This document shows positions 15,370 through 23,599 of a stretch of 35,085 nt of DNA, piece by piece. Positions within the stretch are counted from its first letter, which is position 1; each line of letters starts with the position of its first letter. A model generated the notes under the pieces. The model saw nothing but the letters and a program-made list of their open reading frames with translations. It was not told where the DNA came from and did not search any database. Origin of the DNA: JAUUSJ01 sp051880475 (lineage in GTDB: Bacteria; Bacillota; Clostridia; Lachnospirales; Lachnospiraceae). The position numbers were made by a program, and so were the translations under genes. Location: contig JBJEOA010000051.1 in NCBI GenBank assembly GCA_051880475.1, forward strand, positions 1 to 35,085. The letters are read 5' to 3'.

Positions 15370-18174
15370 TCAAATCATTCTAGAAATAGTTTTCAATACC
15401 TCATCCATCACCAACGGCTTTGCAATATGAGCATTCATCCCCGCATCTAATGATGCCTGAACATCCTCTGCAAACGCATTCGCTGTCATTGCAATAATAG
15501 GAATACTTCTTCCACTTTCCATACTGCGAATAGCACGGGTAGCCTCATAACCATTCATACGAGGCATCATGATATCCATTAAAATCACATCAAAGGCATC
15601 GCTGGCACTGGTTTTAAAAGTTTCTACTGCTTGTTCTCCATCCTGAACCCATGTCACTTTCATACCAACTTCTTCAAGCTGGACTGTGGCAATCTCTGCA
15701 TTTAACTCATTATCTTCTACCAACAAAGCTTTTTTGCCTAGTAGATTCATATTCACGGGCTGTTCTAAAGTATCAGATAAAGTATTATCCTTTACTATCT
15801 CAACTGGAATCTCAATCGTAAATGTGCTGCCCTGACCTTTTTTACTATCAACACTAATCGTACCACCCATCATCTCCACATAATGTTTGGTAATTGACAT
15901 GCCAAGACCAGTACCTTTATACTTTGTTCTTGCACCATTATCTTCTTGAGAAAATTCTTCAAAAACATGGGGAAGAAATTCTTCACTCATACCGCATCCT
16001 GTATCTGAAATGCTATACCAAATTATGACATGATTATCGTCACATCCAGGATTTTTGCCCATTGAAAATGTAATTGTGCCACCATCATCGGTAAACTTTA
16101 CCGCATTACCGAAAATATTCACGAGTATCTCACGCAGGTGAACTCCATCTATGAGAACGCAACAATGTCCTTCTTGCTGTGGACGCTTTACCACCAAAGT
16201 CAAATCTCTGTTTACAAGATAGCCTTGAATAATAGACAAAACTGACTCTGTAACTGAGCATATATTAGTAGGAAGAAGATTACAAGAAACTGCACCGCCC
16301 TCAATTCGGCTAATATCCAGCACATCATTGATTAAAGATAATAGATGATCCGAACTAGAAGCTATTTTATCAAGACATTTATCAACCTCTTTTCTATCTT
16401 GCTGCTTCTTAGCAATATTTGCAAATCCAATAATAGCATTCATAGGCGTGCGCATATCATGGGACATATTGTTTAAAAATATCGTCTTTGCTCGGTTCGC
16501 ACTCTGAGCTGCGGCCAAGGCATCTTCAAGTCCCTTTGTCATCTCCTTCTCCTGAGCAAGATATTTTTTAGTTCGTTTGCTATCCCGCAGTATAAAAAAC
16601 AAGAGAACCGCTGTTACTGACATAATAATCAAAATAATCCAAAGGATATTATCCCAAATAAAGTCTTTCGCCGTATATGTATATACATCCTTTTGATATT
16701 TATAAGTGCTTGACAATGCATAATTTTTATCTAATGTGTCTAATCCATGATTAAGTAGAGTTAACAGACCACTTTCGCCTTTTCTAACTCCCATCGTCAT
16801 ATGAAATGATTTTGGAATCTGATAGCTATTCAACCCTTTATAATATTCTTTATTAGTCAGGGGATTGGTACGCAAACTATTCATAATTGTACAATCAATT
16901 TTTCCTTTTGCAACAGCTTCTAGACATGCTTCAATAGAATCAAAATACACAATTTCTGCTTCTGGATACTGCCCAATACAATACTGGTATTGAAGTAAAT
17001 TATTCTGATTGACACCTATCTTTTGAATTTTTAGATTGCTAAAATCACCTCGATAAACTATATCTACATCAAGTTCCATAATATCCGTAGTTTGAAATAA
17101 ACCTTGAGTTTCCGAGAACCAAATATCCCCGTAAATAGGAAACGCCACATCAACACTACCGTTGCTTACTGCCTTTATCAAATCACTTTGATTTACAAAA
17201 GAATGATACTCCACCACAGGTAAGGAATCTAGTGAAAGTTTTTCAAAGAGAGCAGAAAAAATATCTACAATCATTCCCTCTGTCTGCCCATCTTCATTGA
17301 CACCACATAACGGCATATAATTTTCTACATGTCCAACCCGAAGAACCGAATGTTCATTCAGCCACTGTTTTTCTATCTCAGATAATGTAGTTCCTACCGC
17401 CGTTTCTGAAAAATATTTATTATGCAGATTCTGTAAATAATAAGGTGTTGTTCGATCAATCTCTTCTAAAACAGGATTTAAGTCTTCTAGCAAATCTATT
17501 CTTTCCTTAGCCACCCCCAAATAATAATCCGAAGTTCCAACCTTAGCTAGAGGGACTAGACCATCTGTTGGCAAAATCGCTATGTCTGTATCCACTACTG
17601 CGTCTATATGATGAGCAGCGAACTCCTTATACATATCGATGTTTCCACCAAATGTTTTGATAATGACAGGATTCCCATTTTCTTCATTCCACTTCTTTAA
17701 AAATATATTCTGCATGGACCCCTCGGTACATCCGATGGTTATTCCATTCAACCCTTCCACTCCTAGACCAGCTAATTCACTATTTTGCCATACATAAATA
17801 TAATATCCCTCCGCACCCATTGGGTAATCTGGAAAATTTATCGTTTGAACTCGTTCTTTTGTGCGAGAAAGACCTGCCATAATATCTACTTCACCTTTAG
17901 AAAGCATATCCAAGATGGTAGCCCAATCCCCATATACATACTCATAATCCCAACCAGTATAATAGCTCAATTTCTGAAGATACTCATATGCATATCCAGA
18001 CTTATATTCTTCATCACTATTCCCCTCAGAAAAATTCGTACTCCACACATATCCTACCCGGACGGTTTTTTGTACATGCTCTGCTGCATACGCCGTCATA
18101 GGTAACAAATAAAATACTACTAGCATGCAGCATAATACTCGTGACATAATCCTTTTCCTTTTTATTATTCGCAT
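15370..18174 (-). CDS. BvgS/EvgS-like hybrid sensor histidine kinase with two solute-binding domains
   Basis: A 934-residue membrane kinase. A signal peptide (about 1-30, ending TAYAAE) is followed by two SBP_bac_3-type periplasmic-binding domains (about 35-265 and 275-500) and one membrane helix near 515-535 (WIILIIMSVTAVLLFFIL). Next come a HisKA domain with NNMSHDMRTPMNAIIGFANI, an HATPase with SDTGCGMSEEFL and GTGLGMSITKHYVE, and a C-terminal receiver with VEDNELN and the phospho-acceptor Asp in VILMDIMMPRMNGYEA (about residue 865). There is no Hpt domain and no DNA-binding output, so phosphate must pass to an Hpt or regulator encoded elsewhere. The ligand is probably an amino acid or another small solute. 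The start is preceded by GGAGGGAAAGAA. Confidence 0.92.
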   Translation of the reverse strand: MRIIKRKRIMSRVLCCMLVVFYLLPMTAYAAEHVQKTVRVGYVWSTNFSEGNSDEEYKSGYAYEYLQKLSYYTGWDYEYVYGDWATILDMLSKGEVDIMAGLSRTKERVQTINFPDYPMGAEGYYIYVWQNSELAGLGVEGLNGITIGCTEGSMQNIFLKKWNEENGNPVIIKTFGGNIDMYKEFAAHHIDAVVDTDIAILPTDGLVPLAKVGTSDYYLGVAKERIDLLEDLNPVLEEIDRTTPYYLQNLHNKYFSETAVGTTLSEIEKQWLNEHSVLRVGHVENYMPLCGVNEDGQTEGMIVDIFSALFEKLSLDSLPVVEYHSFVNQSDLIKAVSNGSVDVAFPIYGDIWFSETQGLFQTTDIMELDVDIVYRGDFSNLKIQKIGVNQNNLLQYQYCIGQYPEAEIVYFDSIEACLEAVAKGKIDCTIMNSLRTNPLTNKEYYKGLNSYQIPKSFHMTMGVRKGESGLLTLLNHGLDTLDKNYALSSTYKYQKDVYTYTAKDFIWDNILWIILIIMSVTAVLLFFILRDSKRTKKYLAQEKEMTKGLEDALAAAQSANRAKTIFLNNMSHDMRTPMNAIIGFANIAKKQQDRKEVDKCLDKIASSSDHLLSLINDVLDISRIEGGAVSCNLLPTNICSVTESVLSIIQGYLVNRDLTLVVKRPQQEGHCCVLIDGVHLREILVNIFGNAVKFTDDGGTITFSMGKNPGCDDNHVIIWYSISDTGCGMSEEFLPHVFEEFSQEDNGARTKYKGTGLGMSITKHYVEMMGGTISVDSKKGQGSTFTIEIPVEIVKDNTLSDTLEQPVNMNLLGKKALLVEDNELNAEIATVQLEEVGMKVTWVQDGEQAVETFKTSASDAFDVILMDIMMPRMNGYEATRAIRSMESGRSIPIIAMTANAFAEDVQASLDAGMNAHIAKPLVMDEVLKTISRMI

Positions 18175-18303
18175 TTCTTTCCCTCCGAATTTTATACGAA
18201 AGATACCATTTGCATCGATTCATATACTTCTTGCTACGCTGATACCGTTCTTTTAAACTAACTCACCCAACTCCAAATCAACCACGATATAATCATATAA
18301 TCT

Positions 18304-19656
18304 TTATCGGGATAAGAGAACGACCGTCTCAACGTTTGGATTTTGAGGGAACATATCAACTGCACAAGCTCTCTCCACTTTATATCCAGCTTTAAGAAAA
18401 ACTTCCAAATCCCTCGCCAGTGAAGTAGGCTTACAGCTAATATATACAAGTTCTCTCGCTCCAAAATGAATAATTTTATCAATTGCTTTTGGATGAATTC
18501 CGTCTCTTGGAGGGTCAAGCACAATCACATCTGGCTTTACATCCAAAGTATCCACAACCTTTAACACATCACCTGCAATGAACTCACAATTATCAATTCC
18601 GTTCATTTTGGCATTTTCTTTGGCGGCCTCCACAGCTTCCTCGACAATCTCCACACCAATAACCTTCTTCGCCACTGCTGCCATCATTTGACCGATTGTT
18701 CCTGTTCCACTGTATAAATCAAACACAATTTTATCATTGATATCTCCGATAAAATCTCTCGCCGTCTCATATAAAACCTCTGCTCCGAGTGTATTTGTCT
18801 GAAAGAAAGAAAACGGTGAAATCTTAAACTTTAAGTCAAGCAAATATTCATAGAAATAATCCTGTCCATAAAGCAAATGCATATCATCTTTTTTCACCAC
18901 ATCTGCCATGCTATCATTAATTGTGTGAAGAATTCCGACAATTTTCCCGTTGATTGAAAGTTTTAAAAGTTGCTGCACAAGAGGTTGTAAATCCACTTCC
19001 ATCTGAGAAGAAGTAACTAAATTAATCAATATGCTTCCTGTTTTGATAGAACTTCTCACTACCAAATGTCTCAAATATCCCTCATGACTTCTCTTTTTAT
19101 AGTAAGGAATCTCCCTCTCACTAAAAAATTTAACAATAGCATTTACAATCTGATTATAGGATTCTCTCACAATTTTACAATCTGTGATTGGCACAATATC
19201 GTAAAAACTATTTTTCTTATGGAGTCCAAGAGCAAGTGGTCCATCCTTTCTCTCATCTCCAAAAGAAAATTCCATTTTATTGCGATATCCAAAATCAATC
19301 GGACTTTCCTTAATTCCCTCCCAAGGCAAATCTTCAACTACCGTTTCAAGGAGAGAACGGACCTGACTCTCTTTTATTTTCTTTTGATTTTCATAGGAGA
19401 GAGTCTGATAAGCACAGCCACCGCAAACTCCAAAATGAGGACAAGCTGGTGTGCTATCCTCTAGCAAAGATTTCTCAACAATCTCCATTAAAGTTCCCTC
19501 AAGCTTATCTTTTCTCACTTTCTTTGCTCGAAAGCGAACCGTCTGTCCTGGAATTACTCCCTTAATACTGCCTCTTCTATCTTCTATATGAAAAATTCCT
19601 TTATTTGGAAATTCTGTTTTTTCAATTTTACACTCTAATATATCGCCTTTTTTCAT
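18304..19656 (-). CDS. rlmD: 23S rRNA (uracil-5-)-methyltransferase, RlmD/RumA type
   Basis: A 450-residue SAM-dependent RNA methyltransferase. An N-terminal TRAM/OB domain (about 1-65) is followed by an Fe-S cysteine motif (CPHFGVCGGC around 74-83, plus a later Cys) and the Rossmann methyltransferase. This contains DLYSGTGTIGQMMA for SAM, VLDPPRDGIHP and the catalytic Cys in LVYISCKPTSLARDL. The family makes 5-methyluridine in 23S rRNA or tRNA; which uridine cannot be decided from the sequence, and many Firmicutes carry two or three paralogues. AAAGGAATAAATATAG precedes the ATG. It stands alone between the sensor-kinase gene and a 284-bp spacer. Confidence 0.92.
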   Translation of the reverse strand: MKKGDILECKIEKTEFPNKGIFHIEDRRGSIKGVIPGQTVRFRAKKVRKDKLEGTLMEIVEKSLLEDSTPACPHFGVCGGCAYQTLSYENQKKIKESQVRSLLETVVEDLPWEGIKESPIDFGYRNKMEFSFGDERKDGPLALGLHKKNSFYDIVPITDCKIVRESYNQIVNAIVKFFSEREIPYYKKRSHEGYLRHLVVRSSIKTGSILINLVTSSQMEVDLQPLVQQLLKLSINGKIVGILHTINDSMADVVKKDDMHLLYGQDYFYEYLLDLKFKISPFSFFQTNTLGAEVLYETARDFIGDINDKIVFDLYSGTGTIGQMMAAVAKKVIGVEIVEEAVEAAKENAKMNGIDNCEFIAGDVLKVVDTLDVKPDVIVLDPPRDGIHPKAIDKIIHFGARELVYISCKPTSLARDLEVFLKAGYKVERACAVDMFPQNPNVETVVLLSR

Positions 19657-19698
19657 CTATATTTATTCCTTTCTATTTTTTTCCTTATAAAAATATAA

Positions 19699-19726
19699 GG
19701 ATGTCACATAATCATATGCAGCATCC
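19699..19726 (-). terminator. possible weak terminator upstream of rlmD
   Basis: The 19657-19940 spacer contains a 6-7-bp inverted repeat (AGGATG...CATCCT) followed in the minus direction by TTATATTTTTATAAGG. It could end the RdgB/YfcE transcript. The stem is short. Apart from this and a possible 22-codon frame at 19812-19880, nothing else is evident in the spacer. Confidence 0.3.
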
Positions 19727-19940
19727 TCGCCATTTTTTCTTTTTGTAATTTTTTAAATAAACTAAGATGCCTTAGCGACCATTTTAACATAAGACTAGAA
19801 AAAAAGCAAAATTAAAAAAACTTTCGAATTTTATCGAGCCATCTTTTTACAACAACCTTTATCTTCTCCATGGTAGACATTTTTCTTGTAATCAGATTAT
19901 TTTTCACATAAGTCTCATAATCTTCTCCAAGAAAATTCCT

Positions 19941-20447
19941 TCATATGATAAGCTCATCAAACTTAGACTTATAATAGCCATGCGCATAATGAGCCTCTCC
20001 CTCCTCGTCAATCTCCATAATCAAAAATGTTGGCTTTCTTCCTGGCTGTCTCGGATAGGAAAGACTGCCTGGATTTAAGATAGTAAGATTCTCCTCAATC
20101 TCAATAAATGGTTGATGAGTGTGACCGTACATCGCCACATCTACCCCAAGCTTGCGAGCATACTGCCTTAAATATTGTACACCACTATAGACATAATATT
20201 GGTGACCGTGAGTAATCAATATTTTATACCCTTCAATTTCAATGAGAAGCTCGCTTGGGAGATCTAAATTCCAATCATTATTTCCAGCTATCATATAAAC
20301 AGGACATTTTACAAGAGAGCGAATATACATATCTCCACGCTCTACATCTCCACAGTGTATCATTGCATCAATTGGTCCAACTTGTTCTAAAACTCCTTCT
20401 ATATCATCATTTCTTCCATGTGAATCGCTAATTACAAGTATTCGCAT
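19941..20447 (-). CDS. YfcE-family metallophosphoesterase
   Basis: A 168-residue calcineurin-like phosphoesterase of the YfcE/MJ0936 type. The metal-binding motifs are in order: VISDSHGRNDD (D8, H10), IHCGDVERGD, AGNNDWN, ITHGHQYYV and YGHTHQP. It hydrolyses phosphodiesters in vitro in characterised relatives; the natural substrate is not known. It starts 10 bases after the RdgB gene with AGGAGGGACAAG before the ATG, so the two are translated from one mRNA. This RdgB-YfcE order is common in Firmicutes and marks a conserved housekeeping pair. Confidence 0.92.
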   Translation of the reverse strand: MRILVISDSHGRNDDIEGVLEQVGPIDAMIHCGDVERGDMYIRSLVKCPVYMIAGNNDWNLDLPSELLIEIEGYKILITHGHQYYVYSGVQYLRQYARKLGVDVAMYGHTHQPFIEIEENLTILNPGSLSYPRQPGRKPTFLIMEIDEEGEAHYAHGYYKSKFDELII

Positions 20448-20457
20448 CTTGTCCCTC

Positions 20458-21051
20458 CTATTTTTTTAAAAACTCGCTCGCTCTGCGAAGAGCCTTTCCC
20501 CTATGGCTAATTGCATTTTTCTCATCTGGACTAAGTTGTGCTGTCGATTTTCCAAGCTCTGGCACATAAAAAATTGGGTCATATCCAAATCCATTTTCTC
20601 CCGCTGGCTCATATCCGATGATTCCCTCAATCGTATCTTTGCAAACTTCTGTCCTTCCATCTGCAAATACAATCGCTACCGCACAGACGAAACGCGCTGT
20701 CCTCTTTTCTTCTTCTACACCTTTTAGTCGGTCTAAAATAATCTGATTTTTAATCTCATAAGGAGTATCAACACCCTCATATCTTGAAGAATACACACCT
20801 GGCTCTTTATTTAAATAGTCTATTTCTAGCCCAGAATCATCTGCCATTACAATCTCGTGACAAATATTATTCACGGCTTTCGCCTTAATAATTGCATTTT
20901 CTTCAAATGTCTTTCCATCTTCTTCAATCTCAATATCAATTCCTGCTTGTTTCATCGTAAGGACATCATATCCAAGCGGAGCTAAAATTTCTTTTATTTC
21001 CTTTACCTTATTTGCATTTGACGTGGCAAATATAATCTTTGTTTTTTCCAT
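20458..21051 (-). CDS. RdgB/HAM1 non-canonical purine NTP pyrophosphatase
   Basis: A 197-residue house-cleaning enzyme that hydrolyses ITP, dITP and XTP to monophosphates. Visible family motifs are FATSNANKVKEI at the N-terminus, MADDSGLEIDYL in the middle, GVYSSRYEG, and NGFGYDPIFYVPE followed by KNAISHRGKAL near the end. The length is standard. AAAGGATTGATTAAAA precedes the ATG. It is the first gene of a two-gene unit with the YfcE-type phosphodiesterase. Confidence 0.94.
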   Translation of the reverse strand: MEKTKIIFATSNANKVKEIKEILAPLGYDVLTMKQAGIDIEIEEDGKTFEENAIIKAKAVNNICHEIVMADDSGLEIDYLNKEPGVYSSRYEGVDTPYEIKNQIILDRLKGVEEEKRTARFVCAVAIVFADGRTEVCKDTIEGIIGYEPAGENGFGYDPIFYVPELGKSTAQLSPDEKNAISHRGKALRRASEFLKK

Positions 21052-21169
21052 TTTTAATCAATCCTTTCTCATTTTCTCATCCCTATATATCATATCCGTT
21101 TTGCCCACACGACAAGAAACTTTACTTCCTTACATCCATTTACTCACTCCCTGATAAATTTTCCTACTT

Positions 21170-22321
21170 TTACCTTCCCCCATTTCTAGGAGGCTTTGGT
21201 CCAAGGTACTGGTAGAGATAAGTTTTCATCATTCCATTATAAATCTTTCGGTTTTTTGTCGCCTTCTTTCCAATATACTTTTCTGCATCCTCATAAGCAG
21301 TAAGCACATATTTTGACCAAGTATCTAATTTAGAAAAAACATCTCCAATCTGCCCATAAAGCATTGGCAAATCCTTCTTTTCTTCTAATCTCTCTCCATA
21401 TGGAGGATTTGTTATAATAAATCCATATTTTTTTGGATGACTAAGCTCACTGACTGGGCGCTCTTGAAAATGAATATGCTTGTCCACACCTGCCATCTTC
21501 GCATTTTCTCTGGCAATTTTAAGCATTTTATAATCTATATCGTATCCTTGAATATCCATCTTAATGGAATCATCAATTAAATCATACGCCTCCTCACGGG
21601 CATCTGTCCATATCTTTTTCTCTATTAAATTTTCCCAATTTTGAGCCTCAAATTTTCGGTTCATTCCGGGTGCTCGGTTTGTGCCAATCAAAGCCGCCTC
21701 AATCGGAAAAGTACCACTTCCACAAAAAGGGTCAACTAAAATTCTATCCTTCTTCCAAGGAGTAAGCAAAATAAGTGCACTCGCTAATGTCTCTGAGAGC
21801 GGTGCCTTTCCATGCAAAAGACGATATCCTCTTTTGTGAAGAGAGTCTCCTGAAGTATCAAGTGCCACTGTTACCCTGTCCTTATATAAAAATACACGAA
21901 TCGGATAGGAAGCCCCACTCTCCTCAAACCAATTTTGATGATATGTCCGCTTCATTCTCTCAACAATCGCTTTTTTTACAATGGACTGGATATCGGAACT
22001 GCTAAATAATTTGCTCTTAATCGAAGAAGCCTTTGTCACCCAAAACTTTGCATCTTTTGGGAGATAGTCTTCCCATGGAATTTCTTTTGTATTTTCAAAA
22101 AGCTCCTCAAATGTTCTCGCCTCAAACTCTGCTACCTTTAATAAAATTCTCTCGGCACTTCTTAAAAATATATTTCCACGAACAAGTGCTTCCTCATCTC
22201 CAAGATAAACGATACGTCCATCTTCTACTTTTATAATATCATATCCAATATCTATAATTTCTCTTTTTAGTACTGCCTCCAAGCCAAAATGGCAAGGAGC
22301 AATTAATTCCATCTTGCCCAC
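21170..22321 (-). CDS. THUMP-domain RNA methyltransferase, RlmL N2-guanine type
   Basis: About 384 residues. The N-terminal ferredoxin-like/THUMP part (MELIAPCHFGLEAVLKREI onward) is followed by a Rossmann methyltransferase with DPFCGSGTFPIEAA for SAM and the NPPYGERLEEKKDL motif of N-methylation of guanine. It resembles the RlmL N-terminal half and the Firmicutes YpsC family, which act on 23S rRNA. The start is uncertain: the GTG at 22321 lies 7 bases after GGAG, while the ATG at 22312 is 16 bases from it and begins the conserved sequence. Earlier in-frame codons are not supported. It is a single gene with no close partner. Confidence 0.88.
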   Translation of the reverse strand: MGKMELIAPCHFGLEAVLKREIIDIGYDIIKVEDGRIVYLGDEEALVRGNIFLRSAERILLKVAEFEARTFEELFENTKEIPWEDYLPKDAKFWVTKASSIKSKLFSSSDIQSIVKKAIVERMKRTYHQNWFEESGASYPIRVFLYKDRVTVALDTSGDSLHKRGYRLLHGKAPLSETLASALILLTPWKKDRILVDPFCGSGTFPIEAALIGTNRAPGMNRKFEAQNWENLIEKKIWTDAREEAYDLIDDSIKMDIQGYDIDYKMLKIARENAKMAGVDKHIHFQERPVSELSHPKKYGFIITNPPYGERLEEKKDLPMLYGQIGDVFSKLDTWSKYVLTAYEDAEKYIGKKATKNRKIYNGMMKTYLYQYLGPKPPRNGGR

Positions 22322-22438
22322 ACATTTTCTCCTTAATATTAAACTAAAACACCTGCCAATGCAGTTTTTCACTTTTGTTTCTTAAAAAAGTATCATTTAT
22401 TCACTTATTGTACTCGCTTTCCTAACTTCATGTCAACT

Positions 22439-22786
22439 TTATTTTAATTCCATTGTCCAAATACTGTCTTCTTCTCGCTGTTTTTCGACATATCCTTGAT
22501 AAAACGCATACCCTCCGACAATACTATACGCTATATAACCTTGCTTAGCAAGCCATCTAGCTACCATGAAACTAACAGATCCGTGGTCACAATATAAAAT
22601 AATCGGGATATCTTTCTCCAATATTATTTCTTTTTTTTGCACTTTTTCCAAATTTAACCATTCTGACATTGGTAAATGCCCACGATTATAGCTTTTTTCA
22701 TCTCTTACATCAAATAAAAGGGCTTTTTCTTCATATACCATCTCTATCGCATTTTTTACACTTATATTTTTAAATATTCCTTCCAT
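22439..22786 (-). CDS. single-domain rhodanese-like protein
   Basis: A 115-residue rhodanese domain. The conserved N-terminal segment (LLFDVRDEKSYNRGHLPMS, residues 23-41) and the active-site loop CDHGSVSF with Cys66 are intact, so sulfurtransferase or persulfide carrier activity is possible. There is no signal peptide and no fused domain. GAGGGGAAAAT precedes the ATG. It is flanked by the methyltransferase gene on the same strand and the Asn-rich gene upstream; neither context reveals its partner. Confidence 0.88.
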   Translation of the reverse strand: MEGIFKNISVKNAIEMVYEEKALLFDVRDEKSYNRGHLPMSEWLNLEKVQKKEIILEKDIPIILYCDHGSVSFMVARWLAKQGYIAYSIVGGYAFYQGYVEKQREEDSIWTMELK

Positions 22787-22897
22787 ATTTTCCCCTCAGT
22801 TTACCTAAGTTATATATAGTATACGAAATTTTCTTTCATTCGTGTACTTTTTATGTACTTTTTTTAGTAAAATATCTGATATCCAATTCTCATATAA

Positions 22898-22931
22898 AAA
22901 CCTCGAATTAAAATTTTCTAATCCGAGGTTT
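22898..22931 (-). terminator. intrinsic terminator after the Asn-rich gene
   Basis: AAACCTCG and CGAGGTTT form an 8-bp stem, followed in the minus direction by TTTTTATATG. It lies 56 bases after the stop of the Asn-rich gene and before the rhodanese gene, which suggests the repeat gene is a single transcription unit. Confidence 0.7.
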
Positions 22932-22986
22932 CTTGTCATTTCATTATGTTATTTATCGTTGCATAAGAAAACAGGCGTCTCATTAT

Positions 22987-23346
22987 TTAGCGACAGTTTT
23001 TTGTATTGTTCGAAGTATTGGTATGATTAGAGTTTGTACTATTGTTAGCGTTTGTGCTATTGTTTGCGTTTGTACTGTTATTAGAGTTTGTTGCGTTTCT
23101 AGAGTTTGTGCTATTATTTGCGTTTGTGCTGTTATTAGAGTTTGTTGCGTTTCTAGAATTTGTGCTATTATTTGCGTTTGTACTATTATTAGAGTCTGTT
23201 GCATTTCTAGAATTTGTGCTGTTGTTTGCGTTTGTCATATTTTTTGTTTTTGTAGTATTTGTTGTCTTATTAGTTCCACTCTTATTTCCATAATTATTTG
23301 TACTATTGTTTGTGTTATTGTTTGTGTTTTGATAAGAATTTTTCAT
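22987..23346 (-). CDS. small Asn/Thr/Ser-rich repeat protein, function unknown
   Basis: A 119-residue protein, 48 of them Asn, the rest mostly Thr and Ser, with a basic N-terminus and a C-terminal KNCR. Residues 41-94 are three 18-residue repeats of the form NNSTNSRNAT(N/D)SNNSTNA, followed by partial copies. AAAGGAGAAAGAATA lies directly before the ATG at 23346, and a terminator follows, which supports real expression. A longer start 18 bases upstream would bury the ribosome site. There is no signal peptide or membrane segment. I do not recognise the family. Dense N-x-S/T sites are present by composition. A spore-coat, surface or stress-related role is possible but unsupported. Confidence 0.65.
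   Translation of the reverse strand: MKNSYQNTNNNTNNSTNNYGNKSGTNKTTNTTKTKNMTNANNSTNSRNATDSNNSTNANNSTNSRNATNSNNSTNANNSTNSRNATNSNNSTNANNSTNANNSTNSNHTNTSNNTKNCR
23065..23226 (-). repeat. three tandem 54-bp repeats inside the Asn-rich gene
   Basis: Three in-frame 54-bp units encode the 18-residue Asn/Ser/Thr repeats (residues 41-94), with a partial fourth at lower coordinates. Differences between copies are few, so the array probably expands and contracts by slippage or recombination. Because the unit is a multiple of three, the opposite strand also stays open, which gives spurious frames. Confidence 0.8.
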
Positions 23347-23378
23347 TATTCTTTCTCCTTTCATTTGGTACGCTACTT

Positions 23379-23408
23379 ATTATCTGCAAAAAAAAATATT
23401 TTATTCAA
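23379..23408 (-). promoter_or_regulatory. candidate promoter of the Asn-rich gene
   Basis: On the minus strand TTGAAT (23403-23408) and GATAAT (23379-23384) are separated by 18 bases and lie about 33 bases before the start codon. The fit to the vegetative consensus is fair; a sporulation sigma factor is not excluded. Confidence 0.35.
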
Positions 23409-23427
23409 TTTATTTTTTGAAAAAATA

Positions 23428-23456
23428 TTGCAATTTTTAATTATATGCTATATAAT
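23428..23456 (+). promoter_or_regulatory. candidate promoter of the DMT transporter gene
   Basis: TTGCAA (23428-23433), a 17-base spacer and a perfect TATAAT (23451-23456) fit a vegetative promoter. Transcription would start near 23463 and give a leader of about 140 bases containing a strong hairpin. Confidence 0.5.
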
Positions 23457-23530
23457 TATCGCATGTGATAAGAATACTCATGTATTTTTACACATATAAC
23501 CCCTTATTAATTATTTATACTCCCCTCATT

Positions 23531-23563
23531 GAACGCTTTGGTAGCTCCCCTGCCAGAGCGTTC
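23531..23563 (+). terminator. leader hairpin/possible attenuator before the DMT transporter gene
   Basis: GAACGCTTTGGTAG pairs with CTGCCAGAGCGTTC as RNA over 14 positions, with two G-U pairs and a 5-base loop, followed by ATCTTTTGTA. It lies between the candidate promoter and the transporter start, so it could be an attenuator. The T-run is only four long. Confidence 0.45.
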
Positions 23564-23599
23564 ATCTTTTGTATGGGATTATAAAATTAGTCGAATTTT

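Noticed and set aside
23065..23226. CRISPR-like array
   Set aside because: The repeats are directly adjacent with no unique spacers and are in frame with a coding sequence.
22933..23499. A 188-codon plus-strand frame rich in Cys, Val and Ile opposite the Asn-rich gene
   Set aside because: It is open only because the 54-bp repeat unit is a multiple of three. It lacks a ribosome site and has an implausible repetitive composition, while the minus-strand frame has a good site and terminator.
23463..23599. Known riboswitch (preQ1, THF, T-box) before the DMT transporter gene
   Set aside because: None of the short consensus elements I know of these classes could be recognised; only a hairpin is supported.
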